From: Lachnospiraceae bacterium
GTDB lineage: Bacteria > Bacteroidota > Bacteroidia > Bacteroidales > Muribaculaceae
Assembly (NCBI GenBank): GCA_023663655.1
Contig: JAMPGZ010000032.1
Coordinates: 1-33,048 of the forward strand
Direction of reading: 5' to 3'
DNA length: 33,048 nt
Below are positions 7,371 through 15,761 of the stretch, piece after piece (the first letter of the stretch is position 1; every line of letters starts with the position of its first letter). A model generated the notes under the pieces. It was not told the DNA's origin and searched no databases. It saw nothing but the letters and a program-made list of their open reading frames with translations. A program made the position numbers and the translations under genes.

Positions 7371-7712
7371 TCATTTCAAAAAATCAAGCCGCATAGGCGA
7401 AAATGTGTCGATAAGCACACCCTCTTCAAGGCACACACATCCGTGAGGCACATCGGGAGCCACATAATAACCGTCGCCGGCTGCTATCACCCTCTTTTCA
7501 TCGCCGATAGTCAACTCAAACTTTCCGCTCACCACGTAGGTAACCTGACTGTGGAAATGCGTATGGATGGTGCCTATGCCCCCTTTTTCAAATTTGACTT
7601 TAACCATCATTATCTGACCGTCATAGCCCATTATCTGACGGGTAACGCCCTCGCCTGCAGGTTCCCATGTCATTTCCTTTTCAATCTGAAAAACGTCACT
7701 CTTTGTCTTCAT
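7371..7712 (-). CDS. Small cupin-domain protein, KdgF-like
   Basis: The 113-residue single-domain cupin has motif 1 as H-T-H-F-H-S-Q-V-T-Y-V-V-S-G at 50-63 and motif 2 as G-D-G-Y-Y-V-A-P-D-V-P-H-G at 79-91. Likely metal ligands are H50, H52, Q56 and H90. The frame around the motifs (Q-I-M-M-V-K-V-K-F-E-K-G-G, then G-V-L-I-D-T-F-S-P-M-R-L-D-F-L) is close to the pattern of KdgF proteins, which linearise 4,5-unsaturated uronates from pectin or alginate breakdown. No other uronate gene is nearby, so the KdgF function is a tentative transfer; a generic metal cupin is the fallback. It lies 89 nt ahead of pncA on the same strand; a short hairpin over the stop codon has no T run. Confidence 0.85.
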   Translation of the reverse strand: MKTKSDVFQIEKEMTWEPAGEGVTRQIMGYDGQIMMVKVKFEKGGIGTIHTHFHSQVTYVVSGKFELTIGDEKRVIAAGDGYYVAPDVPHGCVCLEEGVLIDTFSPMRLDFLK

Positions 7713-7992
7713 ACTATTTTAATTTTGCACATTATATGGATTATATGGCGAAATTACAAAACACTCTCCGAATTATCAAATTTTCTCCCCCATCCGGGAT
7801 CAAACAACCACCTCATCCCAAAATAAATTCAAAAGGTTTAATCAGCCCATTACGTTTTTACATTTATTTATAATATTAACCGTCACAAAGTTAAAACAGC
7901 GTTAATTTGATCCATAAGGCTAAACCTCAATCCATTTATCTGGTCATAGAAACAGATAAAAATTTTAAACGTAACCAATAAAATCACAACAG

Positions 7993-8550
7993 ATGAAAAA
8001 GAAAATCTTAGGCTTAGCCCTCGTTTCGATGTCATTATTCACATTCTCTACAATGGCTCAGAGCAACAATCAGAATCAAGCTCCGACGAAACAGGAAAAC
8101 GTAAAAGCAAACCGTCCCCAACGCCCCGGAGCATTTGACGGACTCGACTTGACCGACACTCAGAAAGAACAGCTAAAGCAACTGAACAAAAAGTGCTACG
8201 AAGCCGGCAAAGAGCGTGCTAAGGCTCAAAAAGAGATTCGCCGCAAAAATGATTCTATCCGCGTGGCTGAACGCCGTGAGGCTCAAAAGGAATATCTTGC
8301 TGAAGTAAAGTCCATACTCGGCCAGGATAAATATGTAGCATTTCTTGAAAATATGTACATCAACGGAACGATGAAAAACCGTCCGCATAAGATGGCTATC
8401 GCAAAAAACAAAAAGGATAATGCCAAAAACAAACGTGACGGAAAGCTAAACAAAAAACAACAGGCAAAACCCGATGGAAAGCGTGACGGCAAACGCCCTC
8501 AAAGACCCGACGGAAAACCTACACGCCAGGCAGCTACAGCCAACTCATAA
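7993..8550 (+). CDS. Spy/CpxP-like exported protein with a highly basic tail
   Basis: The 185-residue protein has a clear signal peptide (M-K-K-K-I-L-G-L-A-L-V, cleavage after T-M-A near residue 22). Residues ~50-115 are charged helices with the LTxxQ-type signature L-D-L-T-D-T-Q-K-E-Q-L-K-Q-L, as in Spy/CpxP periplasmic chaperone-like proteins, which usually respond to envelope stress. Residues ~130-185 form a low-complexity Lys/Arg/Pro/Gly-rich tail with repeated D-G-K-R motifs that is not part of the Spy fold. Bacteroidetes have many short proteins of this sort with unknown roles. It is monocistronic: a strong terminator follows, and 280 nt precede it. The function is inferred from fold signature only. 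Confidence 0.78.
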   Translation: MKKKILGLALVSMSLFTFSTMAQSNNQNQAPTKQENVKANRPQRPGAFDGLDLTDTQKEQLKQLNKKCYEAGKERAKAQKEIRRKNDSIRVAERREAQKEYLAEVKSILGQDKYVAFLENMYINGTMKNRPHKMAIAKNKKDNAKNKRDGKLNKKQQAKPDGKRDGKRPQRPDGKPTRQAATANS

Positions 8551-8617
8551 GAACCCTCGTCAAGAGCTTGCTTGACGAACAAGCATATAAATCTTGATTT
8601 TCCATAACAACACCAGC

Positions 8618-8657
8618 GAGCCTCCTTTGGATCCATCCATCGGGAGGCTCACTTTTT
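8618..8657 (+). terminator. Intrinsic terminator after the Spy-like gene
   Basis: GAGCCTCC (8618-8625) pairs with GGAGGCTC (8643-8650), followed by ACTTTTT. A second hairpin without a T run (CGTCAAG 8558-8564 with CTTGACG 8571-8577) lies closer to the stop codon. Confidence 0.8.
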
Positions 8658-8757
8658 ATGCCGGCACGATACAACCACACAAAAATCAAGGCAATGACAC
8701 TGTCACGCTAAAGTGTGTTAAAAATAGTGTGCGGATTATGGTAACTTCAAATGTAAA

Positions 8758-8799
8758 ATGTAATTTCGCATCATATACAAGATGTTAACAAAATTACAT
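8758..8799 (+). promoter_or_regulatory. Inverted repeat over a possible promoter of the PagL-like gene
   Basis: ATGTAATTT (8758-8766) and AAATTACAT (8791-8799) are a perfect 9-bp inverted repeat with a 24-nt spacer. A one-mismatch -7 box, TAATTTCG, lies at 8761-8768, about 80 nt before the start codon. A repressor or activator site is possible; a structural leader is the alternative. Apart from this and the terminator, nothing else is visible in 8551-8845. Confidence 0.35.
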
Positions 8800-8845
8800 C
8801 TTATAGCAACGACAAAATCACGTTTCTAAACTACCAATCATCGAA

Positions 8846-10003
8846 ATGAACCTACGTTTGTCTATTCTGTTCTTGATTTTGGTTGTGTCATGCGGCTCAA
8901 TTAAGGCAAATGATATATATCATCATTCATTAAGCGTCGACTTCCGACCGCAATGGGTGATTCCCACAAATAATTTCATCAAAGAAAGCAACATCAACTC
9001 AGCAATCGGCGGCGACCTTAAATATTCTTTCAGCTTCTCACCCAACTCATTTTACGGCAGAAACTATCCTGCGGCAAGACAGGGAGCCGGAATCGGCTAC
9101 ACAAATATCGCGAAAGGAAAGAAATTGGGGAATCCGCTTAATTTCTATCTGTTTCAAAATGTGCCTGTAGCCAAGCTCACACAACGGCTGTCGTTGATTT
9201 ATGAATGGAACTTCGGAATCTCGCTTAACTGGAATCCATACCACCCCGATAAAAACCCTGACAACGGAGCAATCGGCTCAAAGGCAAATGCCTACATAAA
9301 TCTAGGGCTGCTGTTGCGGTACCGCCTTAACCGCAATGTCGACATAACAGCCGGAATTGACGGTACCCATTACTCCAACGGCAATACTACGATCCCCAAT
9401 GCCGGAGCTAACTTCGCCGGTATAAGACTCGGAGTGTCATACACGTTTGATTCCCGGGCTGAAATTCCGCTGCCTGTCGACAAAACCAAATTTGAACGAG
9501 GCATGGGCTATGACCTCACCGTGTATGGAGCGGCTCGCCGCAGGGCATTTTACAGCGATTCATCACATGAATATCTTTATGCCCGAGGATTATTTGGCGT
9601 ACTGGGCTTGAATTTCGCCCCGATGTATGGATTCAGCCGATATTTCAGGGCGGGTGTGTCACTTGACACGCAATATGATGAAAGTGCCAACATACTCAAT
9701 CACCGCGTCGAAGGTACACCCGATGACGACATGAAATTCTATCGCCCTCCATTCAAGGAGCAGATCGCCGTGGGACTGTCATTACGTGCCGAGCTTGTGA
9801 TGCCTGTCTTTTCAATCAACGTAGGAATAGGCAGAAATATAATATGCGACGGCAAGGACACCGACATTTTTTACCAGACACTTACATTAAAAGCATACTT
9901 GTGGCGAAATGCCTTCCTAAATATTGGTTATCAACTGAATGACTTTCACGAACCGAATAATCTTATGCTCGGATTCGGCTACAGTTTCGGCATGAAAAGA
10001 TAA
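8846..10003 (+). CDS. PagL-like acyloxyacyl hydrolase (lipid A 3-O-deacylase family), outer membrane
   Basis: The 385-residue protein has a signal peptide (hydrophobic residues 4-16, cleavage near K-A-N at 20-22) followed by alternating beta-barrel strands. The diagnostic motif is G-T-H-Y-S-N-G-N-T-T-I-P-N-A-G-A-N at about 173-189, matching the H-x-S-N...P-N-x-G-x-N active site of PagL-type deacylases with H175 and S177 as the likely catalytic pair. PagL removes the 3-O acyl chain from lipid A in the outer leaflet. This copy is roughly twice the length of proteobacterial PagL; Bacteroidetes homologues are commonly of this longer type. The last strand ends in F-G-Y-S-F. It lies 57 nt upstream of the ABC efflux operon in the same direction and may share its transcript. 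Confidence 0.82.
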   Translation: MNLRLSILFLILVVSCGSIKANDIYHHSLSVDFRPQWVIPTNNFIKESNINSAIGGDLKYSFSFSPNSFYGRNYPAARQGAGIGYTNIAKGKKLGNPLNFYLFQNVPVAKLTQRLSLIYEWNFGISLNWNPYHPDKNPDNGAIGSKANAYINLGLLLRYRLNRNVDITAGIDGTHYSNGNTTIPNAGANFAGIRLGVSYTFDSRAEIPLPVDKTKFERGMGYDLTVYGAARRRAFYSDSSHEYLYARGLFGVLGLNFAPMYGFSRYFRAGVSLDTQYDESANILNHRVEGTPDDDMKFYRPPFKEQIAVGLSLRAELVMPVFSINVGIGRNIICDGKDTDIFYQTLTLKAYLWRNAFLNIGYQLNDFHEPNNLMLGFGYSFGMKR

Positions 10004-10060
10004 TAAAATTCAAGTATCAGCAACTTTTTCACGACTCATGGCATCTAACAAGAAAAAGCA

Positions 10061-10768
10061 ATGGAAAATAAAGATATAATGATTCATCTCAGAGACATAA
10101 ACAAGACTTACCCCGGAGCTGTCCCCTTGCACGTCCTTAAAGGGATAAATCTCGACATAGCGCGCGGAGAGCTTGTTTCGATAATGGGAGCGTCGGGGTC
10201 AGGCAAGTCCACCCTGCTCAACATTCTCGGAATCCTCGACAATTATGACACCGGGGAATATATACTCGACGGTACTCAGATAAAGAATCTAAGCGAGAAC
10301 CGTGCTGCCGAGCTACGCAATAAACTGATCGGATTCGTATTTCAATCATTCAACCTGATAAACTACAAAGACGCTGTTGAAAATGTGGCTCTGCCGTTGT
10401 TCTATCAGGGAATCTCCCGAAAAAAACGCAATAAGCTCGCGTTGGAACAGCTCGAAAAAATGGGACTTAAAGAATGGGCGCATCACTTGCCAAGCGAACT
10501 TTCAGGCGGACAGAAGCAGCGTGTAGCGATAGCCCGCGCACTCATCACCAATCCGGCGATAATACTTGCCGACGAGCCTACAGGAGCCCTCGACAGCAAG
10601 ACATCTGTAGAAGTGATGAAAGTGTTTCGCCAGCTCAATAATGAGGGCATGACGATAGTGATTGTGACCCACGATCCCAATGTAGGCGCCCAGACCAACC
10701 GAATAATCCGCATAGCCGACGGAATCATCGGCACCGATGGTAAAGAAATCTCAAGCAATAAGTCATGA
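10061..10768 (+). CDS. MacB/LolD-type ABC transporter ATP-binding protein
   Basis: The 235-residue soluble ATPase has Walker A G-A-S-G-S-G-K-S-T at 43-51, a Q loop near F-Q-S-F-N at 94-98, the signature L-S-G-G-Q at 147-151, Walker B I-I-L-A-D-E-P at 167-173 and the switch His in V-T-H-D at 204. T-G-A-L-D-S after Walker B is typical of the MacB/LolD/FtsE branch, which drives mechanotransmission rather than classical substrate translocation. Its stop overlaps the first permease start by 4 nt (ATGA), so the two are translationally coupled. It energises the following permeases in a tripartite efflux or lipoprotein-release machine. Confidence 0.95.
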   Translation: MENKDIMIHLRDINKTYPGAVPLHVLKGINLDIARGELVSIMGASGSGKSTLLNILGILDNYDTGEYILDGTQIKNLSENRAAELRNKLIGFVFQSFNLINYKDAVENVALPLFYQGISRKKRNKLALEQLEKMGLKEWAHHLPSELSGGQKQRVAIARALITNPAIILADEPTGALDSKTSVEVMKVFRQLNNEGMTIVIVTHDPNVGAQTNRIIRIADGIIGTDGKEISSNKS

Positions 10769-11979
10769 TCGATCTTTCCAAAGAAATATGGCAGACGCTT
10801 AAGACCAACAAGCTCCGCACCCTGCTCACAGGAATGTCGGTGGCGTGGGGCATATTCATGCTCATCATGCTTCTCGGCATGGCTAAAGGCGTGATAAACT
10901 CATTTTCTTCGAGCGATTTTGCCAAGAGTGCCAATGTGATTCAGCTATGGCCGGGAAAAGCCGCAAAAGCATACCACGGACTGAAAGAGGGACGTCGTGT
11001 CAACTTAAAGGAACATAACCTTGCCGACATCGAACGCGACAACCATGCCCATGTATCAGAAGCGGCACCCGAACTATCGTCGGCATCAGTGAAAATCTCC
11101 ACTACCAAGGATTACATCACTAAAAACTATTCAGGTGTGTATCCGGAAGCAAAGGAGCAGAAAAAGATGATTCACGGACGGTTCATCAATGAAAATGACC
11201 TTGACAAGCAACGCAAGGTAATGGTACTCAGCTTGAAAACAGCCGCATTGCTTTTTGACAAGCCCGATGAAGCTATAGGAAAAACCGTCAATATGAGCGG
11301 ACTGTCATTTACCATAGTAGGGATATACGAACACCGTTGGCAAGATAGAATATACATCCCTTACACCACGGCTAAAGCATTGAATGCTTATTCCGACAAG
11401 CTCAGCACCATCAGGGTCACCACCAAGCCATTGTCGACCGCTGAAGAAGCCAACAATCTGGAAAATGACATACGCGCCACATTAGGCAAAGTCAACAGCC
11501 ATGCCGCCGATGACGACAGCGCCGTGTGGGTGTGGAACCGATTTGCCAACTACCTCTCCCATCAGGAAGGCATGAAAATCCTCAACATTGTCATGTGGGT
11601 CATAGGAATGCTGACTTTGATAACTGGAATAGTCGGCGTAAGCAATATCATGTTCGTGTCAGTGCGTGAACGCACCCATGAGATAGGCATACGCCGAGCC
11701 ATCGGAGCAAAACCACGCAGCATCCTCTCGCAAGTGATAGTGGAAAGCGTGGCATTGACCACAATATTCGGCTACATCGGTATAATCATGGGAACCATAG
11801 GCACAACGATACTCGACAATATGTTTGGAAGCACCGATTTCATAAAAAATCCGACCGTCGACATATCGATTGCACTGGAAGTTACTGCCGTATTGATCAT
11901 AGCCGGCGCTCTTGCCGGACTTTTCCCGGCGATGAGAGCATTGAAAATCAAGCCGGTGGAAGCATTGAGAACTGAATAA
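10765..11979 (+). CDS. MacB-like ABC transporter permease (first of two)
   Basis: The 404-residue membrane protein has the MacB/FtsX layout: one N-terminal transmembrane helix (~15-40), a large periplasmic MacB_PCD domain (~50-270), and three C-terminal helices with the FtsX motif. The conserved cytoplasmic coupling segment R-E-R-T-H-E-I-G-I-R-R-A-I-G-A-K-P is present after the second helix, and the end reads K-I-K-P-V-E-A-L-R-T-E as expected. The N-terminal L-R-T-L-L-T-G-M-S-V-A-W-G-I-F is characteristic. It probably pairs with the next permease as a heterodimer. Confidence 0.94.
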   Translation: MIDLSKEIWQTLKTNKLRTLLTGMSVAWGIFMLIMLLGMAKGVINSFSSSDFAKSANVIQLWPGKAAKAYHGLKEGRRVNLKEHNLADIERDNHAHVSEAAPELSSASVKISTTKDYITKNYSGVYPEAKEQKKMIHGRFINENDLDKQRKVMVLSLKTAALLFDKPDEAIGKTVNMSGLSFTIVGIYEHRWQDRIYIPYTTAKALNAYSDKLSTIRVTTKPLSTAEEANNLENDIRATLGKVNSHAADDDSAVWVWNRFANYLSHQEGMKILNIVMWVIGMLTLITGIVGVSNIMFVSVRERTHEIGIRRAIGAKPRSILSQVIVESVALTTIFGYIGIIMGTIGTTILDNMFGSTDFIKNPTVDISIALEVTAVLIIAGALAGLFPAMRALKIKPVEALRTE

Positions 11980-11988
11980 GAAAAGACA

Positions 11989-13233
11989 ATGAAAAATCCG
12001 ATTTTTGATATTGACAGTTGGAAAGAGATTGCTGCAACCCTGAGCCGCAACAAGACCCGCACATTCCTTACCGCATTCGGCATCTTCTGGGGTACGGCGA
12101 TGCTCTCGATGCTGTGGGGAGGAGCTCAAGGACTTCAGGACATATTACGCCGCAACTTTGCCGGGCTGTCGACCAATATGGCTCTCGTGTTCAGCGGCAA
12201 AACGAGTATGCCCTACAAAGGCTACGCCAAAGGGATGCGATGGTCACTGACACAGACCGATGTCGATAATCTCAGGACGCGTATCACGGAGATTGACGCG
12301 ATGTCGGGAGTATCCAGCCGTTCTACCACGGCAGTATATGGCAAGCACTCGAAAGCCACACAAGTTCAAGGAGTGGAGGAGCAATTTCCTCGCATCTTCG
12401 CCCCTGTCATATACGAAGGCAGGTTTATCAATGATTCCGACGAACGCAACATGAAAAAAGTGTGCGTGATAGGGAAAGCCATTGCCGACGAAATATTCGG
12501 AAGCGAGTCGCCGATAGGAAAATTCATAGCTCTCGACAATATATATTACCGCATTGTCGGAGTCGCCGGACAATTGTCGGAGGTGCAGATCAACGGTAAA
12601 ATCGATGAGATGTTCACGATTCCGCTATCGACATTAAGGCAAGCCTACAACACCGGGCAAAATATTGATCAGATCATGGTCACTGTCAAGACCGGACACC
12701 GTCCCGGCGAGCTGAAGCAACGAGTGCAACGCATCATAAGATCCAACCACCCCATCCATCCCGATGACAAGCAAGCAATTGAGTTCTGGGATGTGTCGGA
12801 AGAATTTGAGACGGTCGATAATATGTTTATGGGCGTTGACATACTCGTGTTGTTTGTGGGCTTCAGCTCTCTGCTCGCAGGAATCATCGGCGTGGGCAAT
12901 ATAATGTGGATCATAGTCAAGGAACGCACTCAGGAGATAGGCGTGCGGCGCGCGCTCGGAGCAAAGCCACGCGACATCATCGTGCAGATTCTGTCGGAAA
13001 GTGTAGTCCTTACCACCATAGCGGGAATAGCCGGAATATGTCTGGCGGTGATTATTCTGTCAGCTGTAGCTACGGGCACAACCGTCAACGGCGATGTGCC
13101 ACGGTTCCAGCTCTCATTCCCTCATGCCATGATCATTCTGGTCACATTCCTCACTCTTGGAACTGCGGCAGGAATCATCCCGGCGGTGAAAGCCATGCGT
13201 ATAAAACCGATTGAAGCGCTTAACGATAAATAA
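11989..13233 (+). CDS. MacB-like ABC transporter permease (second of two)
   Basis: The 414-residue paralogue of the preceding permease shares the same topology and coupling motif (R-T-Q-E-I-G-V-R-R-A-L-G-A-K-P) and ends K-I-P/K-P-I-E-A-L-N. Its N-terminal helix begins T-R-T-F-L-T-A-F-G-I-F-W-G. It starts 9 nt after the first permease. Having two diverged permeases with one ATPase is the usual Bacteroidetes arrangement, in contrast to the fused homodimeric MacB of proteobacteria. The exported substrate is not known. Confidence 0.94.
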   Translation: MKNPIFDIDSWKEIAATLSRNKTRTFLTAFGIFWGTAMLSMLWGGAQGLQDILRRNFAGLSTNMALVFSGKTSMPYKGYAKGMRWSLTQTDVDNLRTRITEIDAMSGVSSRSTTAVYGKHSKATQVQGVEEQFPRIFAPVIYEGRFINDSDERNMKKVCVIGKAIADEIFGSESPIGKFIALDNIYYRIVGVAGQLSEVQINGKIDEMFTIPLSTLRQAYNTGQNIDQIMVTVKTGHRPGELKQRVQRIIRSNHPIHPDDKQAIEFWDVSEEFETVDNMFMGVDILVLFVGFSSLLAGIIGVGNIMWIIVKERTQEIGVRRALGAKPRDIIVQILSESVVLTTIAGIAGICLAVIILSAVATGTTVNGDVPRFQLSFPHAMIILVTFLTLGTAAGIIPAVKAMRIKPIEALNDK

Positions 13234-13263
13234 AAATAAACTAAAAATCATATCATTACTACG

Positions 13264-14361
13264 ATGAAAAAAGTATTCAGAGTCATCATTTGGTCAATTG
13301 TAGCGATTTTATTCATTGGAACATTCGTTTACCTGTTCTACAATTCAAGGACTAAAGAAACGGTCTATGAAACAGTAAGCCCGGAAATAAAATCAATTGA
13401 ACGCAACAGTGTGCTCACAGGCACAATCGAGCCGCGCGACGAGATCGAGATAAAGCCTCAGATTTCCGGAATCATCTCGGAAATAAATGTCGAGCCTGGC
13501 GATCAGGTGAAAGAGGGCGACATAATCGCGAAAATCAAAGTCATCCCCGAGGAATCGCAACTGTCATCGGCTCAAAACCGCGTTGAGGTTGCCGACATTT
13601 CAAGATTGCAGGCTAAAAACGAATACGAGCGCACCAAGTCGCTGTATGAGAAAAAATTCGTGAGCCGCGAGGAATTCGAGCAGTCACAAGTGGCTTTCAA
13701 GAAAGCGGAAGCCGAGTATGCGGCGGCTGTCGACGCGCTGTCGATCGTGCGCGACGGAATCTCAAGCATCAACGCCCAGCAGAGCAACACCCTTGTCAGA
13801 GCGACCATAACAGGACTTATCCTTGAAGTTCCCGTAAAGGTAGGATCGTCGGTGATTCAGGCAAACACCATGAACGACGGAACCACTGTGGCTAAAATCG
13901 CCGATATGTCCAATCTTATCTTCAAAGGCAAAGTTGACGAAACCGAAGTGGGACTTCTCCGCACAGGAATGGACACTGAAATTTCAATCGGCGCGCTTCC
14001 TGAAGTGAAGCCGGGCGCCGTGATCGAATACATCGCGCCAAAGAGCACCGAGGACAACGGATCAAACACATTCGAGATGAAAGCCGCCCTTGATGTGCCC
14101 GAAGGAGTACAGTTGCGTGCCGGCTACAGTGCCAATGCCTCCATTTGCCTTGAAAAAGCCGACAGTGTCCTGTCATTGCCGGAGGGCGTGATCGAATGGG
14201 TAGGCGACAGCACATTTGTCTACGTGCTCACTGCCGAGGAACCGGCACAGAAGTGGGAGAAAAGAGCTGTGGAAACCGGACTCTCGGACGGCGTGAACAT
14301 ACAGATCAAGTCGGGAGTGAAAGCCGACGAAAAAGTGAGAGGCAACGAAAAGAACAACTAA
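13264..14361 (+). CDS. HlyD/MacA-type periplasmic adaptor (membrane fusion protein)
   Basis: The 365-residue protein has a single N-terminal membrane anchor (~7-26), then a barrel-sandwich (biotinyl-lipoyl-like) hybrid domain split at ~58-100 (I-K-P-Q-I-S-G-I-I-S-E-I-N-V-E-P-G-D-Q-V, the classic first half) and ~178-205 (second half, with G-L-I-L-E-V-P-V-K-V-G-S). Between them is an alpha-helical hairpin (~100-170) that would contact the TolC partner. A beta-barrel domain and a membrane-proximal domain follow. It bridges the inner-membrane permeases and the outer-membrane channel encoded next. It starts 30 nt after the second permease and is the MacA counterpart of the operon. Confidence 0.94.
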   Translation: MKKVFRVIIWSIVAILFIGTFVYLFYNSRTKETVYETVSPEIKSIERNSVLTGTIEPRDEIEIKPQISGIISEINVEPGDQVKEGDIIAKIKVIPEESQLSSAQNRVEVADISRLQAKNEYERTKSLYEKKFVSREEFEQSQVAFKKAEAEYAAAVDALSIVRDGISSINAQQSNTLVRATITGLILEVPVKVGSSVIQANTMNDGTTVAKIADMSNLIFKGKVDETEVGLLRTGMDTEISIGALPEVKPGAVIEYIAPKSTEDNGSNTFEMKAALDVPEGVQLRAGYSANASICLEKADSVLSLPEGVIEWVGDSTFVYVLTAEEPAQKWEKRAVETGLSDGVNIQIKSGVKADEKVRGNEKNN

Positions 14362-14382
14362 ACCACCACATCAACCACGATT

Positions 14383-15672
14383 ATGAAACATATATTACTG
14401 TCGGCAATGGCGGCGTGTTCGTTATTTGCCAATGCAGAAACATGGTCGCTTGAAAAATGTATCGATCACGCTATCGAGAACAATATAACGGTGAAGCTGC
14501 GACGTGCCGACCTCAACTCATCCGAGCTTGAAGTGACCGAAGCCAAGTCACGGTATCTGCCTACTTTGTCGGCTAATGTGGGACAATCCTGGAACTTGGG
14601 ACGAGGACTTACTGCCGAAAACACTTACGCCGACCGCAACACGTCAAATCTGCAATGGGGAGCATCGCTCAATCTGCCGCTCTTCTCCGGTATGTCGACC
14701 ACCCGCCGTGTCAATCTCGCCAAGGCTAACCTTTCTACTGTCATGGAGCAATATGAAGCCGCCAAGGAAGACATAACCCTCAACGTGATCGGAGCATATC
14801 TTCAGGTTCTTTATTGCAAGGAGCTTAATGAGGTGGCGCTTTATCAAGTCGATCTCTCAAAGCATGAGCTGGCAAGCCGCAGCGCACTGCTTGAAGCAGG
14901 AAAAATACCTGAGATTGATATGCTCGAAGCCCGTTCACAACTCGCTCAGGATGAGATGAACCTGTCGCAGACTAAAAATGACGTGGCACTCGCATTGGTC
15001 GACCTGTCTCAACTTCTTGAACTCGGCGACATCGCCGGTTTCGACATCGAGCCGATTGAGGAAAATGAGTTGAACATCCTGTCACCCGACGAAGTCTACT
15101 CTGCGGCTCTTCAACGCAACCATTCACTGATAGCAGCACGCAACAACATAACCGCTGCCGACCGCAACATCTCGCTCGCCAAAAGCGGCTACCTCCCCAC
15201 CCTGTCGTTCAACGCCGGAATAGGTAGCAGCTACTACCGCATTTCCGATACTAAAAATGAATCGTTCGGACGCCAGATGAAAAACAACTACAGCACCTAT
15301 TTCGGACTCTCGTTGAACATTCCAATTTTTGACGCACTGTCGACCCGCAACTCCATACGCCGTGCAAAAGTGCAGAAAGTAACAGCGATGCTCAATTACG
15401 ACGATGCGCGCCAACGTGTGTTCAAGGCAATCCAACAGGCATATTACCAAGCCGATGGTGCCAAAAACAAGCTGAAAGCAAGCGAGGTAGCCGATGAAAC
15501 GGCAAATGCCGCATTCAAGGCAATGCAGGAAAAATACAATCTCGGCAGAGCAACCCCCACGGAATATGAACAGTCGAAAGCAAAAGCGCTGAAAGCGACC
15601 GCCGACCGCATCCAAGCCCGCTACGAGCTCATCCTGCGCACACGCATCCTCGCCTTCTACGCCAAGCAATAA
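14383..15672 (+). CDS. TolC family outer-membrane efflux channel
   Basis: The 429-residue protein begins with a signal peptide (cleavage near F-A-N-A at 18) and then W-S-L-E-K-C-I-D-H-A-I-E-N-N, the standard opening of Bacteroidetes TolC-family proteins. Two structural repeats follow (E-L-E-V-T-E-A-K-S-R-Y-L-P-T-L and N-I-S-L-A-K-S-G-Y-L-P-T-L-S), each giving long helices and two beta strands, so the trimer makes one outer-membrane barrel and a periplasmic tunnel. It lies 21 nt behind the adaptor gene and closes the operon, which is capped by a perfect 14-bp terminator. No lipobox is seen. Confidence 0.94.
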   Translation: MKHILLSAMAACSLFANAETWSLEKCIDHAIENNITVKLRRADLNSSELEVTEAKSRYLPTLSANVGQSWNLGRGLTAENTYADRNTSNLQWGASLNLPLFSGMSTTRRVNLAKANLSTVMEQYEAAKEDITLNVIGAYLQVLYCKELNEVALYQVDLSKHELASRSALLEAGKIPEIDMLEARSQLAQDEMNLSQTKNDVALALVDLSQLLELGDIAGFDIEPIEENELNILSPDEVYSAALQRNHSLIAARNNITAADRNISLAKSGYLPTLSFNAGIGSSYYRISDTKNESFGRQMKNNYSTYFGLSLNIPIFDALSTRNSIRRAKVQKVTAMLNYDDARQRVFKAIQQAYYQADGAKNKLKASEVADETANAAFKAMQEKYNLGRATPTEYEQSKAKALKATADRIQARYELILRTRILAFYAKQ

Positions 15673-15691
15673 CCAGAAATAAAAAACTCAC

Positions 15692-15734
15692 AAAAGTGTA
15701 AAGCCTGCGAAATTGGGGCTTTACACTTTTTTTG
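15692..15734 (+). terminator. Intrinsic terminator of the efflux operon, fused to the next promoter
   Basis: A perfect 14-bp stem (15692-15705 with 15717-15730) is followed by further T. The T tract ends in TTTG at 15731-15734, which also serves as the predicted -33 element of the downstream ncRNA promoter. Confidence 0.9.
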
Positions 15735-15758
15735 TTTTAAAAATTTTCTTTATATTTG
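15731..15758 (+). promoter_or_regulatory. Near-consensus Bacteroidetes promoter of the ncRNA candidate
   Basis: TTTG (15731-15734), a 16-nt spacer and TATATTTG (15751-15758) match both consensus elements. The spacer equals that of the AraC-gene promoter. Transcription should begin near 15762, with no start codon or plausible reading frame close behind. Confidence 0.7.
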
Positions 15759-15761
15759 CAT

